Shown here one piece after another: positions 8,298 to 16,116 of a DNA stretch of 64,000 nucleotides. The number at the start of each line of letters is the position of its first letter. The first letter of the stretch is position 1. A program made the position numbers and the translations under genes. This stretch comes from UBA4742 sp963773335 (GTDB lineage: Bacteria; Actinomycetota; Acidimicrobiia; Acidimicrobiales; Acidimicrobilacustridaceae). A model generated the notes under the pieces. That model was not told where the DNA came from. It made no database searches and saw only the letters and a program-made list of their open reading frames with translations. The stretch is from positions 1,116,001 to 1,180,000 of the forward strand of contig CAVZAT010000004.1 in assembly GCA_963773335.1 (NCBI GenBank). The letters are read 5' to 3'.

Positions 8298-9533
8298 GTG
8301 CGACACGCGGAGGTGGCCATCGTGGGAGCCGGCCCCGCCGGGAGCGCGGCCGCCATCACGCTGGCTCGGGCCGGCGTGGACGTGACGCTGGTCGACAAGG
8401 CGCGGTTTCCCCGCGACAAGTTCTGCGGCGACGGGCTGACCGCGGACGCCCTGCGCCGCCTGGAGGCCCTCGGCCTGGAACCGTCCGGGGTGGCCTCGTG
8501 GTTCGACGTGGACAAGGTGCAAATCCGTTCGCCACGGGGCCGAGAGACGACCTACCCGTTGCCCACGGGTGCCGGGCGCTACGCGGCGGTGGCCCGCCGG
8601 ACCGACCTGGATGCGGCACTGGTGGCGCTCGCCCACGACGCCGGCGCCCAGGTGGTCGAGGGGGCCACCCTGGCGGCCGCCAAACCCCACGCCACCGGCG
8701 TCGAGCTCACCTTCACCCGCGCCGACCAGGGCGGACCCATCGACATCGAGGCCAACTGGGTCATCGGGGCCGACGGCATGTGGTCGCCGTTGCGCAAGCT
8801 GCTCGGCGTCGATCTGACCGGATACCGGGGGGAATGGCACGCGTTCCGCCAGTACTGGCGAGGCGTCACCGGGCCCGCCGCCGACCAGCTGTGGGTGCTG
8901 TTCGAGCCCGACCTGCTCCCCGGCTACTTCTGGACCTTCCCACTGGCGGGCGGCTCGGCCAACGTCGGATTCGGCATCCGCCGCGGGGGGCGGGTGACCG
9001 CCCGGGAGATGGCGACCCGCTGGCCCGAGTTGCTGGCCAGACCTCACATCCGGGCCCTGCTCGGTCCCGACGCCGAGCCCGAGGCGCCGCACCGGGCCTG
9101 GCCCATCCCCGCGGCACTGGACGCACGTCTGTTGATCGACGGGCGCGTGCTGTTCGTGGGCGACGCGGCCGCCGCCACCGATCCCATGAGCGGCGAGGGC
9201 ATCGGCCAAGCCCTGGCCACCGGCACCTGGGCCGCTGAAGCCATCATCGAGGCCGGACCCGCCGAGGGGGATCCGGCCCGAGTGGGCGACCGCTACCAGA
9301 CGTCGGTGCACACGCGCCTGGCTGTCGACCATCGCCTGGCCGGTGCCCTCAGCGAGCTGCTGGCCTCGCCGGTGGTCGCCTCCGCCGTGCTCGCCACCAC
9401 CGGCCTGAACGACTGGACCCGACGCAACTTCGCCCGATGGCTGTTCGAGGACTATCCCCGCGCCGTCCTGGCCACCCCCCGACGCTGGCATCGGGGCATG
9501 CTGAGCGGGCCCGGCGCCTACCTGGACCGCTGA
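8298..9533 (+). CDS. Geranylgeranyl reductase family FAD-dependent oxidoreductase
   Basis: A 411-aa flavoprotein. The N-terminal dinucleotide-binding motif is VAIVGAGPAGSAAAITLARA, followed by DKARFPRDKFCGDGLTADAL, the PRxKxCGDGL signature of the geranylgeranyl reductase / menaquinone reductase (MenJ) group. A second FAD motif is VLFVGDAAAATDPMSGEGIG. Such enzymes reduce isoprenoid double bonds in membrane lipids or quinones, and in actinobacteria a menaquinone side-chain reductase is a reasonable guess. The GTG start at 8298 is fixed by TAGCCT (8285-8290), 7 nt upstream. It is followed by a PhyH-family gene on the same strand. The stop codon lies in a 14-bp tandem repeat (9521-9548). Confidence 0.8.
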   Translation: MRHAEVAIVGAGPAGSAAAITLARAGVDVTLVDKARFPRDKFCGDGLTADALRRLEALGLEPSGVASWFDVDKVQIRSPRGRETTYPLPTGAGRYAAVARRTDLDAALVALAHDAGAQVVEGATLAAAKPHATGVELTFTRADQGGPIDIEANWVIGADGMWSPLRKLLGVDLTGYRGEWHAFRQYWRGVTGPAADQLWVLFEPDLLPGYFWTFPLAGGSANVGFGIRRGGRVTAREMATRWPELLARPHIRALLGPDAEPEAPHRAWPIPAALDARLLIDGRVLFVGDAAAATDPMSGEGIGQALATGTWAAEAIIEAGPAEGDPARVGDRYQTSVHTRLAVDHRLAGALSELLASPVVASAVLATTGLNDWTRRNFARWLFEDYPRAVLATPRRWHRGMLSGPGAYLDR

Positions 9534-9558
9534 ACCTGGACCGCTGAACCTGGACCGC
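9521..9558 (+). repeat. 14-bp tandem repeat across a stop codon
   Basis: CCTGGACCGCTGAA occurs twice back to back (9521-9534, 9535-9548) and its first ten bases begin a third copy (9549-9558). The first copy encodes the final codons and TGA stop of the flavoprotein gene. Because 14 is not a multiple of 3, additional copies would fall in other frames after the stop, which tolerates duplication here. Confidence 0.8.
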
Positions 9559-9603
9559 CGCGCATGGGCCGCTGAACCCGTTGCCATTACCGAGGAGCCC
9601 GCC

Positions 9604-10467
9604 GTGACCCTGACCCACCTGCCAGCCGACACCGACGCCGAGACGGTGGGCGCCGCCCTGGCCCGCGACGGCGCCGTCATCGTCGATCGGTTGGCCTCGA
9701 CCGAGCTGACGGACCGGGTGGCGGCCGAGCTCGAGCCGCACCTGGCGCTCACGCCCTTCGGACCCGACGAGTTCTCCGGCCGGGCCACCCGCCGCTGCGG
9801 CGGGCTCATCGGCCGGGTGCCGGCCAGCCGGGAGCTGATCATGCATCCCCTGGCACTGGGCGCCGCGGGCGCGCTGCTGGCCGACTCCACCAACTTCCAA
9901 CTGCACCTGACCCAGGCCATCGCCATCGGCCCGGGCGAACCGGGCCAGCTCATCCACCGCGACCAGTGGGCGTTCGACTTCTTCCCCTTCCCCGAAGGCT
10001 TCGAGGTGCAGTGCAACACCATCTGGGCGCTGACCGACTTCACCGACGGCAACGGCGCCACCCGGGTGGTGCCCGGGAGCCACCGGGGCCCCGACGGGCT
10101 GGCCTTCACCGAAGCCGACACCGAGGCCGCCGAGATGAGCCGAGGCTCCGCCCTGTTCTACACGGGGGCCATCTACCACGGCGGCGGAGCCAACCGGTCC
10201 GATGAGGTGCGCATCGGCCTCAACATCACCTACAACCGGGCCTGGCTGCGCCAGGAGGAGAACCAGTACCTCAGCGTGCCCCGGGAGGTGGCCGAGACCC
10301 TGCCCGAGGACCTGCTGCGGCTCATGGGCTACGCCCGCGGCGCCTACGCCCTGGGCTACATCGACGACCTGCGCGACCCGATCGAGGCGGTGCGCCCCGA
10401 CCTGGGCTCCACCGGGTTCGGGGACCTGGCCGCCACCGCCGAGTCGGCCCGACGCCAGGCGGGCTGA
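9604..10467 (+). CDS. Phytanoyl-CoA dioxygenase (PhyH) family protein
   Basis: An Fe(II)/2-oxoglutarate-dependent oxygenase fold. The proximal metal pair is in LIHRDQWAFDFF (HxD), and the distal His in TGAIYHGGGANRSDEVRIGL, with GNGATRVVPGSHRGP between. Length (287 aa) is usual for bacterial PhyH homologues, which hydroxylate diverse substrates, so phytanoyl-CoA is not implied. GTG 9604 follows GAGGAG. The window holds a second, related copy at 55829-56605, which shares the FT-NGATRV-PGSH motif and the 'HGGGAN' distal segment. The gene probably forms a unit with the upstream flavoprotein (gap 70 nt). Confidence 0.82.
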   Translation: MTLTHLPADTDAETVGAALARDGAVIVDRLASTELTDRVAAELEPHLALTPFGPDEFSGRATRRCGGLIGRVPASRELIMHPLALGAAGALLADSTNFQLHLTQAIAIGPGEPGQLIHRDQWAFDFFPFPEGFEVQCNTIWALTDFTDGNGATRVVPGSHRGPDGLAFTEADTEAAEMSRGSALFYTGAIYHGGGANRSDEVRIGLNITYNRAWLRQEENQYLSVPREVAETLPEDLLRLMGYARGAYALGYIDDLRDPIEAVRPDLGSTGFGDLAATAESARRQAG

Positions 10468-10519
10468 TCGCGCCCCACGAACGCGACCTGGGCATCGCTG
10501 ACGTGCGCAGATCGAGTTC

Positions 10520-11137
10520 GTGTCAACCGATCCACCCGTCGCTCGTCTGGTACCGGCGATGGACGACCCCGGGCCGATGGAGACCCAGCCGCCACCGGCC
10601 GCGACCGGGCCCCCCGATCCTGGCGATCCGAGCGAGGTGAGTGACGCACCGGGGGCGGGCGACCCGATCGAGGTCGTGTTCCGGTCCGACTACACCCGGC
10701 TGGTGGGCCTGGCCCGGGTGCTGCTCGACCGCCAGGTCGAGGCCGAAGAGGTGGTGCAGGAGGCGTTCGCCCGCACCATCGGTGCCCGCCGGGCGCCGGC
10801 CCCCGACGCGCGGCGCGCCTACCTGCAACGCACCGTGGTGAACCTGTGCCGCGACGGGCTGCGGCGCCGGGCGGTCATCCGCCGGGTGGGCTCGTTGCCC
10901 ACCGATGATGCCCGGGCGGCCGAGTTGGTGGCGCTGGGCACCGCCGAGCAGCAGCGCGTCGTTGACGCGGTTCGCGACCTGCCCCGGCGCCAACGCGAGT
11001 GCGTGGCGCTGCGTCACCTGCTCGGGCACTCGACGACCGAGACCGCCGCGGTGCTGGGGATCGCCGAGGGCTCGGTCAAGACCCATCTGAGCCGGGGCAT
11101 GGCCGCCCTGGAGACGGCACTGGAGGAGTGGCGATGA
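10520..11137 (+). CDS. ECF-type RNA polymerase sigma factor
   Basis: A 205-aa sigma-70 family protein lacking regions 1 and 3. Region 2 reads FRSDYTRLVGLARVLLDRQ and VEAEEVVQEAFARTI, and region 4 reads LPRRQRECVALRHLLGHSTT and VLGIAEGSVKTHLSRGMAAL, an HTH that recognises the -35 element. The first 45 residues are Pro/Gly-rich and may be partly non-coding: GTG 10520 opens the frame, but ATG 10559 or 10577 would also serve. It overlaps the next gene by 4 nt (ATGA), the standard arrangement for a sigma factor with its membrane anti-sigma partner. The stimulus is unknown. Confidence 0.82.
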   Translation: MSTDPPVARLVPAMDDPGPMETQPPPAATGPPDPGDPSEVSDAPGAGDPIEVVFRSDYTRLVGLARVLLDRQVEAEEVVQEAFARTIGARRAPAPDARRAYLQRTVVNLCRDGLRRRAVIRRVGSLPTDDARAAELVALGTAEQQRVVDAVRDLPRRQRECVALRHLLGHSTTETAAVLGIAEGSVKTHLSRGMAALETALEEWR

Positions 11138-12311
11138 TCGACGAGCTGGTGCACGACGCGTCTGCAGGCGCAGGTCGAGGCGCCCGAGCCGAACGCCGAG
11201 GCCTGGGCCCGGATCGAGGCAGCCGGCCGCTTGGCGGTTCGTAGCCGTCGCCGGTGGATGGCGGGCGGACTGGCCGCCGCGGTCCTGGTGGTCGGCGCCA
11301 TCGTGGCCGTGGGGATCGGCCAGGGCACGCCGTCGTCGGAGAAGGTGGCTACCAGCCCGACGACCGGGATCGGCGTGGAGCCGACCACTTCGCCACAGGT
11401 GGCGCCGCCCCCGGCGCCCTCGGTGGCCGAGCCCCTGTGGCAGGCCGGCGACGTTGCGGCCGGGCTTCTCGGTGGTGTCGTGGCCACCGGGGGGATCCTG
11501 GTCAGCGGCCCGCACCGCCGGGGACGGCCGGGACCTGGTGCTGACCACCTCCGGCTGCGGCGACCGGTTCGGGGCGGTGGTGCAGGATCTCGGCGACCGG
11601 GTCTCGGTCGAGCTGGCCGTGGCCGGCGGACCCCACTTGAGCTGCCTGATGGCCGAGCAGGTGCACGTGCGCCTGGCCAAGGCGCTGGATGGGCGCCCAC
11701 TGGTCGACGGGGCCGGCGGCACGCCCGGCCCGGTCGTCGACGGCTCGACGCTCCTGGTCCCCCACCAGCTGCCCACTGGCATGCGATTCCAGACCGAATC
11801 GCTGGCAGCGCTCCTGGACCCACGCTCATCGGGACCGCCCGGTTCGGCACCCCTGCGCTGGGAGGCCTGCTACCAGGCCGACCTGCCGCCTTCAGGTCCA
11901 GGCGAGAAGGCCGCGAACACCACCGCCAACCGGTGCGTGTTCACCGGCGACCAGCCCATGGTGACCACCGCCCAGTCCCCCACGGCCACCGCCGTCCTGT
12001 CGGTGGGGGTGCTGGCCCAGGACGCGATCCGCCAGGTGGCGAACGGGCGCCCGCTCACCGGTGACGGACCCGTGTTCGAGTACGTGAGCGACTCCTCCAG
12101 TCCCCAGCCGGGGCAAGCCTCCTGGTCGCCACGCCGGTGACCGGCGGGGTCGACGGACATGCCGGCCGACCTGGTCTCGACCGGGCTGCACGACGTCGTG
12201 GTCTGGACCGACGGCACCACCTGGTTCGCCGTGGCCACCCCCCACGGGGTGGGCGGCGTGACCACGACCGAACTGATCCGGATCGCCCAGAGCATGCGCC
12301 CCGTCGGCTGA
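11134..12311 (+). CDS. Putative membrane anti-sigma factor (multiple frameshifts)
   Basis: Begins with ATG overlapping the sigma stop. Pieced together over breaks near 11158, 11510, 12118 and 12155, it reads MIDELVHDA, then LQAQVEAPEPNAEAWARIEA in the next frame, a transmembrane helix GGLAAAVLVVGAIVAVGIG, a Pro/Thr-rich stalk and an extracytoplasmic domain with spaced cysteines (TTSGCGDRF, HLSCLMAEQV, WEACYQADL, NRCVFTGDQ), ending TELIRIAQSMRPVG. The topology (short cytoplasmic part, one helix, external sensor) fits an anti-sigma factor, but no zinc-binding HxxxCxxC motif is visible, so the role is inferred from position. Four breaks in one gene could also mean decay. Confidence 0.6.
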
Positions 12312-12331
12312 CCGGGCCTACGATGCCGGCC

Positions 12332-13298
12332 ATGCGCACACGACTCACCGACATCCTCGAGATCGAGCACCCGGTCATGCTGGCCGGCATGGGCGGGGTG
12401 TCCTACCACGCGGTGGTGGCCGCGGTCAGCCAGGCCGGCGGCTTCGGCTGCCTGGGGGCCTCGGCCATGGGCCAGGCCAAGATGGTCGAAGAGATCGCCG
12501 CGGTCGCGCCAGCTCACCGACAAGCCCTTCGGCGTCGACCTGCTGACCGCCTCGCCCGGTGATCTGGTGGCCCAGGTCCAGTCCGTCATCGACGGCGGCG
12601 CCCGGGTGTTCGTGGCCGGCCTGGGCGTGCCCCGCGACGTCATCGAGCTGTGCCACGCCCACAACGTGTTGGTGGTGAACATGTGCGGCAAGGTGCGCCA
12701 CGCCACCGCGGCGGTGGCCGCCGGGTGCGACATCGTGGTGGCCCAGGGCACCGAGGCGGGCGGCCACACCGGCCAGGTGGCCACCATGGCCCTCGTCCCC
12801 CAGGTGGTCGACGCCGTGGGTGACCAGGTGCCGGTGGTGGCGGCCGGCGGCCTGTTCGACGGCCGGGGGCTGGCCGCCTCGCTGGCCCTGGGGGCCGATG
12901 GCGTGTGGATGGGCACCCGCTTCATCGCCACCCCCGAGGCCCGGGCCGTGCCCGGCTACAAGGACGCCCTGCTGGCGCTCGGCGAGGACGGCACGGTCAT
13001 CTCGCGGGGCTACACCGGCAAGACGTGCCGGGTGGTGCGCAACGACTACACCCAGTACTGGGAGTCCCACACCGACGAGCTGCAGCCCTTCCCGGCCCAG
13101 TTCATCCGCTCGATGAACGACGGGGCCAACCACCTGGGGGCCGACGAGCACACCACCGACATCGACCCCGACCGGGAGTTCTGGCCGGCCGGTCAGGGGG
13201 CCGGCGCCATGCACGAGCTGATCCCGGCCGGCGACCTGGTGCGCCAGATCGTGGCCGAGGCCGAGGACGTCCTGGGCCGGGTGGCCACCCTGGCCTGA
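12332..13298 (+). CDS. Nitronate monooxygenase family protein (frameshifted)
   Basis: An FMN-dependent TIM-barrel enzyme of the NMO/2-nitropropane dioxygenase group. The N-terminus is RTRLTDILEIEHPVMLAGMG, and phosphate-binding elements are VAQGTEAGGHTGQVATMALV and VVAAGGLFDGRG with LGADGVWMGTRF. The His of GTEAGGH is the usual active-site residue. The frame breaks near 12512; the downstream frame gives LTDKPFGVDLLTASPGDLVA, as expected for the family. ATGs occur at 12323 and 12332; TACGAT (12319-12324) ends 7 nt before 12332, so I chose that start. In actinobacteria such proteins sit among acyl-CoA and LLM enzymes. Substrate unknown. Confidence 0.8.
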
Positions 13299-13331
13299 CC
13301 CCACCTCACCATCTGCCCCGCCGCAAACGCG

Positions 13332-13383
13332 CGAAATCGGTGTAGAGATCCACCGCCGAGCGTGCGTTTCTACACCGATTTCG
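13332..13383. repeat. Long inverted repeat between convergent genes (AAATCGGTGTAGA family, copy 1)
   Basis: Perfect 15-bp arms CGAAATCGGTGTAGA (13332-13346) and its complement (13369-13383) enclose a 22-nt loop. The same stem sequence recurs at 46834-46885 with an unrelated loop. It lies between two convergent genes, so bidirectional termination is the simple role, but the conserved stem sequence suggests more than structure is being kept. Confidence 0.85.
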
Positions 13384-13406
13384 AGAGGGAGAGGGAGGGG
13401 AGAGGG

Positions 13407-14438
13407 CTACTCGGACCAGGCCTTGAGCTTCTCGATGATGGCCAGGGGATCGTCGCCCACCGGGGTGACGGTGAGGGTGGTCACGCCCGACTCCTTGAAG
13501 GCGGCGATGCGCTCCCTGACCCAGCCCTCGGGGCCGCACAGGTTGGTCAGGGCCAGCAGCTCGTCGGGCACCTTGGCCGCGGCCTCGTCCTTGCGCCCCT
13601 CCAGGTACAGGTCCTGGATCTCCTTGGCCTCGGCCTCGTAGCCGTACCGGCAGGCCAGGTCGTTGTAGAAGTTGCGGCCCCGCGCCCCCATGCCGCCCAC
13701 GTAGAGCGCCACCATGGGTCGGGCCATCTCGGCGATGGCGCCCGCGTCCTCGCCGATGGCCACGATGCCGCCGGCCACCACCTCCAGCGGGCCCAGGTCG
13801 GCCGACCGCTTGGCCGCCCCGGCGGCCAGGTCGTCGCCCCAGACGTCGCCGGCCCGCTCGGGCACGTAGAACAGCGGCAGCCAGCCATCGGCCACCTCCG
13901 CGGTCATGGCCACGTTCTTGGGACCGAGCGACGCCACGTAGATGGGGATCGAGTCGCGAAGCAGGTGGGGGATGATCTTCAGGGGCTTGCCCAACCCGGT
14001 GCCCTGCTCGGGCGGCAGGGGCAGGGTGTAGTAGCGACCGTCGTAGGTGACCCGTTCGCGCTTCCACACCAGGTGGCAGATGTCGATGATCTCGCGGGTG
14101 CGACCCAGCGGCGCCTGGTAGGGCACGCCGTGCCACCCCTCGATGACCTGGGGACCGGAGGCGCCCAGCCCCAGGATGCAGCGACCGTCGCTCATGGCGT
14201 CGATGCCGGCCGCCGTCTGGGCGATGAGGGTGGGCGTGCGCGAGTAGATGGGCAGGATGGCCGAGCCGATCTGGATGGTCTCGGTGGTGGCGGCCAGGTA
14301 TCCCATGAAGCTGGGGGCGTCGAAGCCATAGGCCTCGGCCACCCACACGATGTCGAGCCCGGCCCGCTCGTAGTCGCGGACCAGCGCGGCTGACTGCTTG
14401 AACCCTCCCGAATAGGGCACCTGCATGGACAGCTTCAC
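13407..14438 (-). CDS. LLM-class F420-dependent oxidoreductase
   Basis: A 343-aa luciferase-like monooxygenase-fold protein starting MKLSMQVPYSGGFKQSA. Typical features are the N-terminal ERAGLDIVWVAEAYGFDAPS strand/helix, IGSAILPIYSRTPTLIAQTA, and MSDGRCILGLGASGPQVIEG followed by WHGVPYQAPLGRTREI. Many such actinobacterial proteins use the deazaflavin F420. The C-terminal NLCGPEGWVRERIAAF / GVTTLTVTPVGDDP motif is family-typical. The start overlaps the preceding small gene by 4 nt, and it forms an operon with that gene and an acyl-CoA dehydrogenase (15987 downward). Substrate unknown. Confidence 0.85.
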   Translation of the reverse strand: MKLSMQVPYSGGFKQSAALVRDYERAGLDIVWVAEAYGFDAPSFMGYLAATTETIQIGSAILPIYSRTPTLIAQTAAGIDAMSDGRCILGLGASGPQVIEGWHGVPYQAPLGRTREIIDICHLVWKRERVTYDGRYYTLPLPPEQGTGLGKPLKIIPHLLRDSIPIYVASLGPKNVAMTAEVADGWLPLFYVPERAGDVWGDDLAAGAAKRSADLGPLEVVAGGIVAIGEDAGAIAEMARPMVALYVGGMGARGRNFYNDLACRYGYEAEAKEIQDLYLEGRKDEAAAKVPDELLALTNLCGPEGWVRERIAAFKESGVTTLTVTPVGDDPLAIIEKLKAWSE

Positions 14439-14773
14439 GCTGCGCTCCCCTCCTGGTCGGCCTCGAGCCGAGCCGCCTCGGCGGCCAGCGCCGCCTCACG
14501 GGCCGCGGCCCGCTCCTGCTCACGTGCGGCCAGCCGGATGGCCGCCGCCTCCTGCTCGACCTTGGCCTCGGCCTCGGCCACCGTGGTCAGGTCCGGCGCC
14601 GACAACATGCCCAACTCGACCCCGTTGGCGAAGGCCACCCGGTAGCGCACCCACGAGTACCCCCCGATCAGCACCACCCGCCCCGGCGTGCCGGCGGGCA
14701 CGCCGGGCAGGTCACGGGCGCTGGCCACCTTCTGGCGCTTGCGGTACACGGGGGTCTCGTTCTTGCGGGCCAT
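14435..14773 (-). CDS. Small hypothetical protein with C-terminal coiled coil
   Basis: A 112-aa protein between an acyl-CoA dehydrogenase and an LLM oxidoreductase. The first half (VASARDLPGVPAGTPGRVVL and YSWVRYRVAFANGVELG) is beta-rich and resembles an SH3-like barrel. The second half (TTVAEAEAKVEQEAAAIRLA onward) is Ala/Glu/Arg-rich and predicted to be a long helix or coiled coil. An AGGAGCTCC ribosome binding site precedes the ATG. It starts 23 nt after the dehydrogenase and overlaps the LLM gene by 4 nt, so translational coupling is likely. I do not recognise the family. Confidence 0.7.
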   Translation of the reverse strand: MARKNETPVYRKRQKVASARDLPGVPAGTPGRVVLIGGYSWVRYRVAFANGVELGMLSAPDLTTVAEAEAKVEQEAAAIRLAAREQERAAAREAALAAEAARLEADQEGSAA

Positions 14774-14796
14774 CAGGGGAGCTCCTGTGATCGGGA

Positions 14797-15987
14797 TCAG
14801 GCCGGGCTGGTGTGGCGGTCGGCCTGACGGTCACCTCGACGGGCCTGAGCCCAGGTCTGGCCGACCTCGACGTCGAGGTCATGGGGCAGGCCGAGCACCC
14901 GCTCGGCCACGATGTTGCGCTGCACGTCGCCGGTCCCGCCACCGATGGTGAGGGCCTGCGAGAACAGCCAACCGTAGTGCCACATACCGGGGTCGTCCCC
15001 CATCGGCCCCGCGTCGCGGACCAGCCCGTCGGTGCCACACAGGTCGTGGGCCAGGGCCATCACGGCCTGCCCGTGCTCGTCGGCCAGCACCTTGCGGATG
15101 GACGCTTCGGGACCCGGTGCCTCGCCCCGGATGGCCGCGCTGACGGTGCGCAGGCGGATCAGGCGCAGGATCTCCTCGTGGATGTGCAGGGCAGCCACCC
15201 GCTGGCGCAGGTGCGGATCGGCCAGCCCACCCCGGCGGCGCACCAGCTCCACCAGATCGGCGCCGGTCGGCCCCAGACCCCACAGGGCACCACCACCCGA
15301 GAGCGACACGCGTTCGTTGCCCAGGGTGACCTTGGCCAGGCCCCAACCCTCGTTCACCTGCCCCACCAGGTTCTCGGCCGGCAGCCGCACGTCGTTCAGG
15401 AACACCTCGTTGAACAGGGCCGAGCCGGTCATCTCGGTGATCGGGCGGATCTCGATGCCCGGCGTGTCCATGGGGCAGATGAAGTAGGAGATGCCCTTGT
15501 GCTTGGGCACATCGGGGTCGGTGCGGGCGATCAGGATCCCGAACTGGGCGATCTGGGCCATCGACGTCCAGATCTTCTGGCCGTTGACCACCCACTCGTC
15601 GCCGTCGCGCACGGCCCGGGTGGACAGGTTGGCCAGGTCGCTGCCCGCATCAGGTTCGCTGAACAGCTGGCACCAGATCTCCTCGGCGGCCAGGAGCGGG
15701 AACAGATAGCGATCCTTCTGCGCCTGGGTGCCGGCATGGACCAGGGTGGGTCCGGCCCAGCCGATGCCGATCTGGTTGGACGGCCGGGCCACCCGGGCCC
15801 GCCGCAACTCGTCGTCGATGATCAGCTGGTGCACCGGATCGGCGTCGAGCCCCCAGGGCCGGGGCCAGTGGGGCGCCACCAGTCCCGCCTGGGCCAGCTG
15901 GCGCCCGTCGGGGTTCGGGTGCTCCTCGAGCCAACCCCGCACCTCGAGGCGCCGGGGATCGTCGGCGGCCGGCAGATCGAAGTCCAT
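14797..15987 (-). CDS. Acyl-CoA dehydrogenase
   Basis: A 396-aa protein from ATG 15987 (DFDLPAADDPRRLEVRGWLE). Characteristic blocks are AAEEIWCQLFSEPDAGSDLA, DEWVVNGQKIWTSMAQIAQF, TGSALFNEVFLNDVRLPAEN and the C-terminal ALTIGGGTGDVQRNIVAERV. It is related to the dehydrogenase at 3160-4410 and probably acts on a CoA thioester in fatty-acid or sterol side-chain breakdown. The open frame extends far upstream as an antisense shadow of the FadD gene and should not be used. TAGCGT (15996-16001) ends 8 nt before the ATG. It heads an operon with the small SH3-like gene and an LLM oxidoreductase. Confidence 0.87.
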   Translation of the reverse strand: MDFDLPAADDPRRLEVRGWLEEHPNPDGRQLAQAGLVAPHWPRPWGLDADPVHQLIIDDELRRARVARPSNQIGIGWAGPTLVHAGTQAQKDRYLFPLLAAEEIWCQLFSEPDAGSDLANLSTRAVRDGDEWVVNGQKIWTSMAQIAQFGILIARTDPDVPKHKGISYFICPMDTPGIEIRPITEMTGSALFNEVFLNDVRLPAENLVGQVNEGWGLAKVTLGNERVSLSGGGALWGLGPTGADLVELVRRRGGLADPHLRQRVAALHIHEEILRLIRLRTVSAAIRGEAPGPEASIRKVLADEHGQAVMALAHDLCGTDGLVRDAGPMGDDPGMWHYGWLFSQALTIGGGTGDVQRNIVAERVLGLPHDLDVEVGQTWAQARRGDRQADRHTSPA

Positions 15988-16116
15988 CGACCGAGACGCT
16001 AGCTGGTCACAGCGGCTGCCCCACGGGCGGGACCGCCCCCGGGACCCCCTACACTCGGCGGGCTCCGACCGGCGCAGCTGCGGCGCCGCCGGACCCACCG
16101 CAATCGAGGGGGACCC

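Noticed and set aside
6327..10121. 1264-aa minus-strand open frame
   Set aside because: It is antisense to the GGDEF-EAL, flavoprotein and PhyH genes, has Gly/Arg/His/Val-rich composition without domains, and reflects high GC content.
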